Positions 36,299-48,200 of a stretch of DNA of 64,000 nt are shown piece by piece; position 1 is the stretch's first letter; each line of letters opens with the position of its first letter. This stretch comes from Annona cherimola (lineage: Eukaryota > Streptophyta > Magnoliopsida > Magnoliales > Annonaceae). The stretch spans positions 8,400,264 through 8,464,263 of the forward strand of contig CM059972.1 in NCBI GenBank assembly GCA_030490835.1. Reading direction: 5' to 3'. The notes beneath the pieces are model-generated. The model was not told the origin of the DNA and did no database searches. It worked only from the letters and a program-made list of their open reading frames with translations. The translations under genes were made by a program, and so were the position numbers.

Positions 36299-39200
36299 CT
36301 CTCTCTACCATCCTGGCCTCTTGGCTGCTCCTCAGGTGTCAATTCCTTCCCTTTCTCATCTCGATTTTCCTGCCGTTTCTGTTTCCCCGACCCCGGATTC
36401 GATCCTCCTTACTGCGTTTTGTGCTTGATTCGATCGCTGGAGCTTCACCTTCCCGTTTCCCGCATGAAAATTTGGGCGAGTGTTTGGAATTTCTTTCTGA
36501 ACTCGTGAAAAACTGGATTTTTGGGGGACAAAAATAGTGATCGTGTAAAGATTGATGGCCATCGAAATTGTTTCTGGTGATTTTTTACGTGGATGCGATG
36601 TGATAAGAATGTGAACGATTACTCCATTTTCCAAAATGATAAGTGATTAAGTGGATAAGGAGAGCAAAACGGACAAAAATGCTCATTTTATTCGTGAGCA
36701 AGCAGCTAACCATCAGCATAAGCTTGTTTCTATTTTTTCCGTTGAAAATAATTTTCTTCATGTGTTTCCCAAGTATTTTCTAACACTTAGACAAAACTGA
36801 TGCCGATGCCATATATTTTATGGTGTTTTTCTCATTTTTCTTTTCATGCGGCTCATGTTAACGAAAGAGCCATTTTCTACCGTGCATTATGCTCACTTGC
36901 CACACATTTCATCATCATCATCATCATAAGCCATTTCCCACCTATGTGGGGTCGGCTGCATGGATTCTGTTACGCCATTCTTGGCGATTTAAGACTAAAT
37001 TTTCAGTAATTTGTAATTTTTTTAAATCTTGTTTAATTACTTCCATCCATGTTTTTTTGAGTCTTCCTCTCATTCTCCTACCACTTTCTACTTGGATAAA
37101 CTCTGTTTTCCTAACCGATGCGACTTCAGGCCTCCTTTTTACATGACCAAACCATCTTAATCTATTTTCTCTCATTTTATCATAAATTGGTCTCACTTTT
37201 AAGTTTTCTCGAATTATTTCATTCCTAATTTTATCTTTTCTTGTTTTACCACTCATCCACCTTAATATTCTCATTTCTGCTACGCTCATTTTTTGTATAT
37301 GTTGCTCTTTAACTGCCCAACATTCTGCCCCATAAAGCATAGCAGGTCTAATCGCAGTCTTATAAAATTTTCCTTTTAATTTGACTGGGACTCGACGGTC
37401 ACATAAAATACCTGACGCACTTCTTCATTTCTTCCATCCTGCTTGAATTCTATGTATTATATCTTTCTCGATTTCTCCGTTCTCTTGAACTATTGATCCT
37501 AAGTACCGAAAGTGATTAGTTCTTGTTACTGCTTGATCTAAAATCTTAATTGGTTCCTCATCCGGGTTCTCACTATTATTAAAATTGCATTTCATATATT
37601 CAATTTTTGTGCGACTAATTCTAAAACCATTAGATTCTAAAGCATCTACTCACCTATTCAATTTTAAATTTAGTCCTTCTTTAGTTTCATCTATTAGAAC
37701 AATGTCATCTGCAAATAACATACACCAAGGTACTTCTTCTTGGAGATGTCTAGTAATTTCATCTATTACTAAGGTAAAAAGGTAAGGACTCAAGGTTGAG
37801 CCTTGATGTAAACCTATTTTAACTGAGAAGACATTAGTATCTCCACTAATGGTTCTCACATTTGTAACAGCCCCCTCATACATATCTTTAATAATATCAA
37901 TGTATCTGTCGTTAATTCCTTTTTTTCTCATCACTTGCCATATTAACTTCCTTGGTACTCGATCATAAGCTTTTTCTAAATCAATAAAAATCATGTATAA
38001 GTTCTTTTTCTTCTCCCTATACTTTTCAAACAGTTGTCTAAGTAAGAAAATAGCTTCAATAATTGATCTTCCTGGCATAAAACCAAATTGATTTTCAGAT
38101 ATATTAGTTTCCCGTCTTAGTCTATATTCAATTACTCTTTCCCATAATTTCATAGTATGACTCATTAATTTTATTCCACGATAATTTGCACAATTTTGAA
38201 TATCTCCCTTATTTTTATAAATTGGAACTATAATGCTTTTCCTCCATTCACTTGGCATTAACTTCGTTTTTATAATCTTATTAAAAAAATTTGTTAACCA
38301 TGTTGCATCAACATCTCCCATGCACTTCTATGCCTCAATTGGTATATTATCTGGGCCTAAAGCTTTTCCTGTTTTTATTTTCCTTAAAGCTTCCTTTACT
38401 TCAGATATTCGAATTTTTGTGAAATAACTGATATTCCTATTTTCTTCCCTATTTAGACTAACATCTAATGTTAACTGTTCGTATGGGGTATCATTTAGTA
38501 AACTATAAAAATAAGTTTTCCATCTTTCCTTAATATTATCATCTTTGACAAGAACTCTTTGGTCCTCACTTTTAATACATCTAATATGTGTTAAATCTTT
38601 GCCCTTATTTTCTCTTAATTTAGCCAACTTAAAAATATCCTTTTCACCTTGTCTAGTTCCTAATCTGTTATATAGGTTCTCATAAGCTTTGTATTTAGCA
38701 TCACTAATAATCTTTTTAGTAGCTTTTTTTGATAGTTTGTATTGTTGTAAGTTTGTATCATTTTTATTTCCCTGCCATGTTTTAAACTTTTCTTGTTTAT
38801 CATTTATAGCTTTTTGAACATCTTCATTCCACTACCAAGTTTCTCTATGTGAGGATCTACGATTTTTATATACACCTACAATACTTTGTCCTTCTTTTAT
38901 GTTAGTTGCCATTTTATCCCACATCGATTCTACTCCATCTTCTTGTGTGTCCCATTTTACTTCTTCTATCATTCTTTTTCTAAAAAGTTCTATGTTGTTT
39001 CCTTTTAAATTCCACCATTTAATTTTTGGAATTACATTGCCTTTAGTTTTTGTTGACTCTTTTTGTGTATATATATCCATCACTAATAATCTATGTTGCA
39101 TAGCTAAGCTCTCACCTGGGATAACTTTACAATTTATACAAAGGGATCTATCCAATTTTCTTATAAGAAAGAAATCTATTTGGCTAGAATTGGTCCCACT

Positions 39201-42200
39201 CTTAAAAGTTATTAAGTGTTCATCTCGTTTTTGAAATAAGGTATTTGCTATAACCAAATCATATGCTATAGCAAAGTCCAAAATGACATTCCCCATTTCG
39301 TTCCTTATTCCAAAGCCGAAGCCTCCATGACTTCTCTCATATCCTACCTTCTCTTTTCCTACATGTCTATTTAAATCTCCACCTATCACAACTTTTTCTT
39401 GGTTAGATGTTCTTTGCATAATACTATCTAAGTCATCCCAAAATTGTTTCTTGATTCTATCATCTAATCCTACTTGTGGTGCATAAGCACTAATCACATT
39501 TAAAACCTCTGCACCTAATACAAGTTTTATTTGAATAATTCTATCATTTACTCTATTGACATCTACAATTTTATTTATGAAATTGTTATCTACTATTATC
39601 CCTACACCATTTCTATTATCATCCTTTCCTATATACCATAATTTGAATCCATTAATCTCTTTAGCCTTCTCTCCTTTCCACCTAGTCTCTTGAAGGCATG
39701 CTATATTAATTTTTCTCCTTCTCATAACATCTACTACTTCCATACTTTTCCCTGAAAGAGTCCTAACATTCCACGAAGCAAAACGGACCTTATGTTTTGA
39801 TATCACCTTCTTCCCTAAACCACGTCCATAAAGGCATGAGAACTTTTATTGACTTTTCATCACAACCGGACGTTGTTGTGGCGCGTCGCTTCTGGGGGGA
39901 CGCCCTAGCAACCCTTGCCCATTTCTCACTACATCCGGGCTCCGATGTAGCGCGTCGCTTCTGGGGAAACGCCTTAGCAACCCTTGCTCATTTCTCACTA
40001 CATCCGGGCTCCGATGTAGCGCGTCGCTTCTGGGGAAACGCCTTAGCAACCCTTGCTCATTTCTCACTATAGCCGGGCTCCGCTGCAGCGCGTCGCTTAC
40101 AGGGGACGCCCTAGCATTAACAGTTTTTAATATATTTTCAGAATCCATAAAGAGATGTGGCGGTGATTTTTAATGGCACCGGCTGCCAGCCTGACATGCC
40201 AACCCTCGCTTTTTCCCCGGGCTTGGGACCGGCAGTAAGATAGAAACTCTTACTGGCAATCAAAATTTCTATTATTTGAAGTGAGTTGCAAGTCTCATGC
40301 AGTAGATGCCTCCTATTAGCAACCAGCCAGTTTTCATTCATCAGTTCGGTCAGAAGGCTAAGCAAAAAAATGGCTAAGGAATGAATGGATGAAGTCTTAA
40401 TCTTTTTGCAGTTTCTGGTGAACTGTGGATTTACTGATCAATGATCTATTTCGATTTTTAGGCACGGTGAATTTTAGAAGAATTTACATGAGACCTTTCT
40501 GATTGCAGTCATGCTGTAGATGGACATTTTTAGCTATGATGCCATGGATATAATTGCGAGAATGCATGCATAGCAAAGATAGATGGTCAACATCTGTGCA
40601 TGGATACCGGCACGTATTTCCAGGAAGTTTTTGCGGATAAGGATGAGCTAAAAGAAGGGATAAAAGTAGGGCTAGCTTGTTATACTGTTTCAAGATTGTT
40701 ATCAATTTTTTCTTTGAGAAAATTGACTGTTAGCTGACGTCTGTTGAACAAAGCTAAACTTACCTTTGGTTTTTGTTGCTCTGCTCATAATGAGAAAGTA
40801 TACAACAGTAACGGGAAACGGTGTTCTATGGATTTTCCATTTCTTCTTGTTTGAAATACTTGAAGCTGTGAATTCATTGACTGCTGCTCCAAAGCCTGAA
40901 TCAGTACCAGTCTTCTCCCCTTTGTCTTGGACTTGCCCATGCTGAAATGAAATTACTACATTGTTTCTTCTTGTTGGCAAGACCCGGAACTGAGTTTTAT
41001 TGACTATGGTTCTGAAGTCCAGAATCCTTCCATGTCAGCTTTTTCTGGGGTGGGGGTGGGGCGGTTTTGTTTTGTTTTTGACTTTATCCATGCTTTGAAA
41101 TAAATTTGTAACATTTGGAAAAAATTTATTGCCATCTTATTTCAGCATGCTGGGAATTTTTTTCTCAGTTTCTTTATTCTTCTTTAAACTTTTTCTTTTG
41201 AGCTTCCAATAACAGCATTCTGCTCCTAATCCCATTCCCTTATTTTTATTTTGCAACATGCATGACTTTGCTCATGGGGTTTTTGTAATAAAAAAAGAGG
41301 ATATTTTTTGGTATTTGATTCACCAACTACTGTATTGTGAGAGATGGGTGTCGTAAGAGTGTGTTTTGAGTCTTTGATAAATAAAGCTACTAAGCGAGTC
41401 TTACCATGAAATTTGCAATATGTATGCAACTGATGCTTTTAACTTTTCAGCTATCTGCATAACTGGAGTTTCCCTTGCAAATGATTGGAAATTGCTTGTT
41501 TGCAGCATCCACAATGTTGGTTAAAATCCATTTTTGAGGCCTGTTGTGGCAAAGTGATGTAACACGTGTTAAAGAAATTGTCGTGCCCTGAGTAGAAGAA
41601 AAACCAACTTGTTGCTTTTCCTTTTCTTCACTTGGAGTGTCTGCTTCTTTTTTAATTTGGAAGGATTGTGGACGCCGATGTATTTATTTCTTGGTGGTTC
41701 GTAGGTTTAATTATCCATGCATTTTAAATTTGGTCTTTCGGCAACCAACCTAGGTTCTCTTTTTCTTAGGAAGTTGTTTTTTTTTTTTTTCCCTTTGTTT
41801 TTCACATTTGTATTTTGCAGATAGAGCCAATCCCAAGCGGAAATCTGCCTCCTGGGTTTGATTCAAGTACATGCCGCAGTGTGTGAGTGTCGTTGGGACA
41901 TTTTTCTTTTTTCTTTTTATTTCATTTGTTTTGTTTAATATTTATGATTTTTCGCTTTAGTTATGAGACTTCAGGTGTGTAACTATTTATCCTACCATGT
42001 GGGGCCATACTGGTTAGCTTTTTAAATGGTTTTAGGTTGCACATTTTTGTAACCATTTCGTTTGCCTTTGTTTTTGACTAGGCCCTTACTTCCATCAAAA
42101 GATGTTATGCATATTCTTGTTCACCTCTTTTGTGTTTGGGAAAAATACTACTTGCTTTTACTTATGATGTGGGAGGAAATGCAGGTATGTTGGGAACATT

Positions 42201-45200
42201 CATGTGCAAGTAACTGAAGCTCTTCTTCAGGAGGTCTTCCAGAGTACTGGCCCACTTGAAGGTTGCAAGCTTATTAGAAAAGAAAAGGTTAGTTGCTTTG
42301 TTGAGGATAATTATTTATGCTGATTGCTCTCAATGTCAAGTAATTTATACAGCTACACATTCTTAACTTTTGTTCCTTTCATTTTCTTAGTTTATGCTTT
42401 TTTTAATTTTCTATTCCTGTAATTTGTTGAGTGGTTTGCAGTCATCGTATGGCTTTGTTGACTATTATGATCGCAGATCAGCTGCACTTGCTATTTTAAC
42501 TCTCAATGGAAGGCATCTGTAAGTACATTACTGTCATTATTTATTTGTGCTTTCTTTTCTTCCAGTCCTCTTATGTCATCATTCTCATTGTGCGTTTTCA
42601 GGTTTGGCCAGCCAATTAAAGTTAACTGGGCATATGCAAGTGGCCAGCGGGAGGACACTTCAGGTTATAAGTCTCATTGGAACTTCTCTTTAAACTCTTG
42701 AGCTCTTTGTATTAAGAGCATTGTTCTGGGCCTGTTAGCTCATGCCACTTAGTGAATATTAACTGCAGGCCATTACAATATTTTTGTTGGTGATCTCAGC
42801 TCTGAAGTTACAGATGCAACCTTGTTCGCGTGCTTCTCTGTATATCCCAGTTGTTCGTAAGCTCCGTCTAGTTTTTTTTTTTTTTTTTTAAATTAATTTT
42901 TTTTTTTTTCATGAGTAAGGAACATGCAATTGGAACTAATTTTAGTGTCAATTCAAAATGCGTAAGGGGCTGAAACTTGGGCATGTCAATGAAGTGCTTG
43001 GGTTGGCCTCCTCCCTTGGGATATTGTACATGCAGAACCTACATCAGGATGTATCCCTTTTGATTTTTAAATAGTTAAAAAGATATTTTTGGAAGATATT
43101 CAATGGAAGTACTTAGCTGTAAAAATTGTGGCCGCTGTTGACAACTACCCTAACCATTTTTCTTTGGTGTAGTGATGCTCGGGTTATGTGGGATCAGAAA
43201 ACAGGGCGTTCAAGGGGCTTTGGATTTGTTTCTTTCCGCAGTCAACAGGTAGGCTACTTTACATGAATTAGTTAGTCGTGATATTTTATGACCAGTATTA
43301 ATGAAATTGATAATTATATCTGTGTTAAGAGGTTCTTATGCATATTCATCTACTCTAAGCATTCCCTCTGTATGACTAGTCCTTATAATTGCATTATTAC
43401 TTGTCTGACAGGATGCTCAGAGTGCCATAAATGACTTAACTGGTGAGTAAGTCTTTGTGCTTGGATTTCATTTAGTCCCTGATGCATTTTCGTTTTAGTT
43501 TTATTCCATACGTTTGTGCAAATCCCTTTTTTTCCTGACTGCATTCAAGTGATGATTGATATGTGTGTTGGTCTGAACTTTTATGCATCTGTATTTTATG
43601 GCGTATCACATGTGGTTTTGCTATCATGGCCCATGTATTTCATGCTACAGATTTAGATTCATTTATTACTTCTGCGCAAGTGTTTTTTTATTTCTTGTTT
43701 CTATTTATGGTGTTTAAAATTATCGTTATATAAAAACTAGTCATGTTTCAATAGTGAAACACTCATCATCATCATTGATAGTTGTTTGCTACCTAAAGGG
43801 TTTAGCTATAAGATCTATTGTACTATTTTTTGATATCTTGTTTGGTCATTTGTGGCCTAGTTTTTTTTATCTATCCTCATCCATTTGATTGTTCTTTTCT
43901 CATCATTTTCCACTTGGTCTCTTATGACCCTTTTGTTTTCACAATTCAAGCCTCCTAGTTGGTGCAATTTCTGTTCTTTGTTTCGCATGATCAAACTACT
44001 TATCTTTTCTCTTTACTTGTCTTATCTTCTCTTTTTGTTACGTATTTAATATGCGTTTAGTGTATCTTGTAACATTTCATTTCTTATTTGCTATTCCTTT
44101 GTCCCAACATTCTTATTTCAGGTAGAATTTTTTGTATATGTTGTTCTTTTGACCATCAACTAGCTGTTTCCAGAGTCCTAGATCCAGCATGCATCAGGTG
44201 CCTTGTGCACTGAGTATGCCAAGTTTACCATTTTGATTTATTAGTTGTTTTTTTCTTCGATTTGTTCATGCAGGTAAGTGGCTTGGGAGTAGGCAGATCC
44301 GTTGCAACTGGGCTACAAAAGGTGCTGGTCCCAATGATGAAAAACAGAACTCAGATTCCAAGAGCGTTGTAGAACTCACAAATGGCGCATCAGGTATGTG
44401 CATATGCAAATGCATATCCTTATGCCACAGATATACACATAGTCAATTAAGTTTCCAATTTCACATATGCTTGCAGTGAGAAAAATAAGCTCACTGAATT
44501 TGTGCCTGCTCTTTCTCAAATGTAAAGATGATGTTTGGTCACTTAAGAAATGCAAGACTTTAATTCTACAATATAAAAAAACTTGAACTGTATTGTTCTT
44601 TTTTGGACCCTTTTCCTAGCCTTTTTATATGCATATTTTTGTCAATACAGCCATGAATAGGCATTCTGACCTTCGTCCTTGCATAGGCATTTTGAACTCT
44701 GGTTCTCTTTTTCTTGTAAGTCACTTCTTTAGCGTGTAACTGCTAAAGAAGCTTTAAAAATTATTTTCAAATCATGCACAATTTGTGTTTGTAAAGGCCA
44801 ACTTGATTAGCAGAAATGCTGCTTTTGCTGTTTTGTGAACGCTTGTAGGAGCTTGGCAACATGGAGTTTTTACCAAAGAACAACGTTATTGCATACATTT
44901 TTGAAGTTAAACTGAGTAAATATTTGAATAAGTGGTTTTTATTGCTATATTTAACTCCACATATCATTAACTTATTCATTCTGTAATTCCGTAATCAGAT
45001 AATGATCTTGTTTCTTTTGCAGAGGATGGCCAGGAGGCAGCAAATGACGATGCCCCAGAACATAACCCACAATATACCACTGTTTATGTAGGCAATCTTG
45101 CTCCAGAGGCAAGTAATTTTCTAACTCCCAGAACACCCAAGATGCTTTGTAGATGTGTTATTGGTGGCAGAAACACAGGCATTTAATAAGCATTATGTAA

Positions 45201-48200
45201 ATGGATGTTCAGAATCCTTTTTAAGAAGATGCAAGATGACCAATAAAGGTTATTATTATTATAATATTGGACTGCTACTATTGGCCCATTTTTCCAAGGT
45301 GTTTTGAGTGCACAAAGTGGATTTCTAAGGTTGGAGAGACATTTGAGAGTTTTACTTCATTAGTACTGGGAAAAGGAGTCTCTAGAAATCTTTTGCAAAA
45401 TCTCATGTATGTGGTCCACTTGAACAAGATGGAATACTTCTGTGAATAGTTACAAATTTTATTGATTATGGTACCTTGAATAAGATGGGATACTTCTGTA
45501 AATGGTTATAAATTTTTTGACTTTCTTGAAAAGATGCAAGGATAAATAGGGGAAAAGAATAATAAAGGATGTGAGAAGAAAAGAAGAAAACATTTATGAA
45601 AAGGCTTTAGTTAGGGAAAAAAGTACGTTCTTTTATTTTTGGAAAACATTTGACCTGATTCTAGGTTGAACAGTTATTTCTTCTTGATGAGTTCAGAGTG
45701 GGAAATTTGCATTTTGGTCTAGTTAACTCTTGTAATCCACCTTAAATGCTTTGACAGTCCAGAATTTCAAGAGGAATACTCATAATTAGGGGGGTAAATG
45801 GTCATGGTCAACCCATCAACCTGCTCATCCAAGCCGTTTATAAATGGGTTTGGGTTGAGATTTTTGAATACATGTGTTATGATCCACCAACTCATTCAAC
45901 CATTTAATTAAATAGACGTATTAAGGCTAAGATTTTATAACTTGTCGACTTGGTTAGTAACCCGCTTAACCCATTTAACCTATTGAACCTGTTGAACTTG
46001 TTTAATCCATTAAAGTCTATATATATATATATATAAACCTCTTAGTTATTTTCCTCCATTAAAGTTTAATATATATGTAAATCTCTTGGTTATTTTCCTC
46101 TACTAAGTATTACTCCCGCCACCCAATTTCATTTTCTCACTGCTGCCCTAATTTCATTTCTTATTACCACCCTATTTTCATTTCTCCTGCACAGAAAACA
46201 CTCTCCTCTCCCTGCGAAATCGTCTACCGGAGTTTAGGTCTTTAAGTCGTCTGCTATACAATCTGTTAATAACTCGCCAGCCCGTTTATTACATGAGTTG
46301 TAAATGAGTTAAGATTGAGATTTTTTAAATGGATTACGATTAGAATTAGGATTAGACTCAAACCCGTCCAACCCGATCCGTTAACACCCTTAGTCATGAC
46401 GGCCGTCATGGTGATTGAAAACCTTAACAGTTTTAATGGTAGAGGTCATTGCATCTAATATACCATTTTCAAAACCTTGTTTGATAAACACTTTCAGCTA
46501 TTTCATGCAGGTAACCCAGTTGGATCTCCATCGTCAATTCCATTCACTTGGTGCAGGAGTCATCGAAGAAGTTCGTGTACAGAGAGACAAGGGCTTTGGT
46601 TTTGTGAGATATAGTACCCATCAAGAAGCTGCTCTTGCAATTCAAATAGGAAATGCCCGCATTCTTTGTGGAAAGCCCATCAAGGTAATGGTGTGTGTCT
46701 GTGTTTTTTTTTTTTTTTTGGGTATACTTTTGTTTGTTTTTGTTTTTGTTTTTTCATTTTAATGGTTTCATCATCCTCCTGTTTCTAGGCATGGTCCTGA
46801 AATTTTTACATGGGTAGAAAGTGTTCATTATTCTGGCTCAACTTCTTCTATTTTTATGGAAGGAATCCTAGTCCTACCAAATGTCAATTTGTTTTGCCAA
46901 TTCCAGCAAAAGCCGCTTGTGAACCGAATTAGAGATTTTATGTTTTCCCCCTTGGAAAACAGCATTATTTCACTTTTATAGTTATCCTGTTGTAACTTTG
47001 GAATCAGACCATGCTGCCCACTTTGGTGCAACACCCAATGGCATCCTCAAGAAATTTACAGATTGGCTTTGGTTCATGAGCATTATTATGAAAGAACCTA
47101 TGATAAATGCTTGTGTTAACTGGTATGTCCACACGCATATGCTAAACCCCTGATGAAGAAACAATTTGGAAACTTTACAGTTTTGATAAGGTGAGCTGAA
47201 TGCTGGCAATGCTTGTGGCCTGTGTATTTTTTACTAGTGAGCAAGGTTAAAATAGTAATCATAGTGATAATTTCCTTTAATCTTTTACAAATAGTCTAGT
47301 TTAATCAGTTTGATTTTTCCACAGCCCTAAACTTTTGCCCGAATTTCAACTGCTGGAATGACAGTTGATAAAGGCTCTATTGTACTCTAGGTGCAGCAGG
47401 CCCTAAGAAGTTTGAGACACCTTGGAAATGCCTAGTGGTTTGAGGTTCAACATTATTTCATATCACGATATATTTAGGTAATAAGTAATATACATGTGCG
47501 TGCATTCATTGGACGACATATTTTGAATTATGTTGCCACATTGGATGACCAGGCAACTGACAAAGGTGTGCTCCTAGGGGAGGTGTAAATGAGACAAATG
47601 CTTCAATTTAACTTCAAACCCTAGAATTTCCAATCCACACGCCCTACACGCAATTCATGATCAATTTCTTGACATGTGAAAATTACTAAATGTGTCGTAG
47701 TTCAGTAAATGGGGAATTGAATGCAAAAGAAAAGAAAGGAAATTGCCCAATGAATAAGGAAATATGTTGCACCACTATTAATTTTGATTGAGAATTTTCA
47801 GATACCTAATGTTTTACTTTTTTGTTTCGTAGGTATTAAAAATGGAAATAGCGTACAATGTTTAATCAGTAATGGATATCTTGATGCTAGAAGGCACTTT
47901 GGCAATCTGTAAAGGAACATGATTATATACATCATGATTTATTTTAGTCTAAAATATAACATTCATTTATTTTATTTTATTTTTACTTTTATTTGATTTT
48001 TTCTTCATAAATATGTTTTCCTAATTGTATTTAGTCTATATATCAAGTTTTGCTGTTTTGTAATACTTTTATATATTTATTTTTTATTTTTTAAAAAATC
48101 ATCAATTTTAGGGGCATTTAAGTCATTTTTGACCCCTTAAAAAAACTTGATTTTTTTTTTTTAAAATGTAAAATTATTATAAAATAGCAAAATTCGATAT

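Larger units (their letters stand above)
36911..40117 (-). mobile_element. RTE-clade LINE, nearly intact, antisense in UBP1 intron 1
   Basis: Read on the minus strand the element has a 5' block of 69-bp tandem repeats (about 39862-40117), one long frame for endonuclease and reverse transcriptase (39806 to 36942), a very short 3' end with the GGTGGGAAATGGCTTATG sequence, and an (ATG)n tail at 36911-36928. A short 3' end with a trinucleotide tail and a single APE-RT frame without RNase H is the hallmark of RTE elements. It splits no exon: UBP1 exon 1 ends at 36335 and exon 2 begins at 41821. No convincing target duplication was found, which is common for RTE. Confidence 0.85.

Noticed and set aside
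39862..40117. CRISPR-like array
   Set aside because: The 69-bp units are contiguous with no unique spacers, in a plant LINE.
39797..40148. Open frames on both strands with repeated [22 protein letters not shown] units
   Set aside because: They come from the 69-bp tandem repeat, whose length is a multiple of three. Not a repeat protein.
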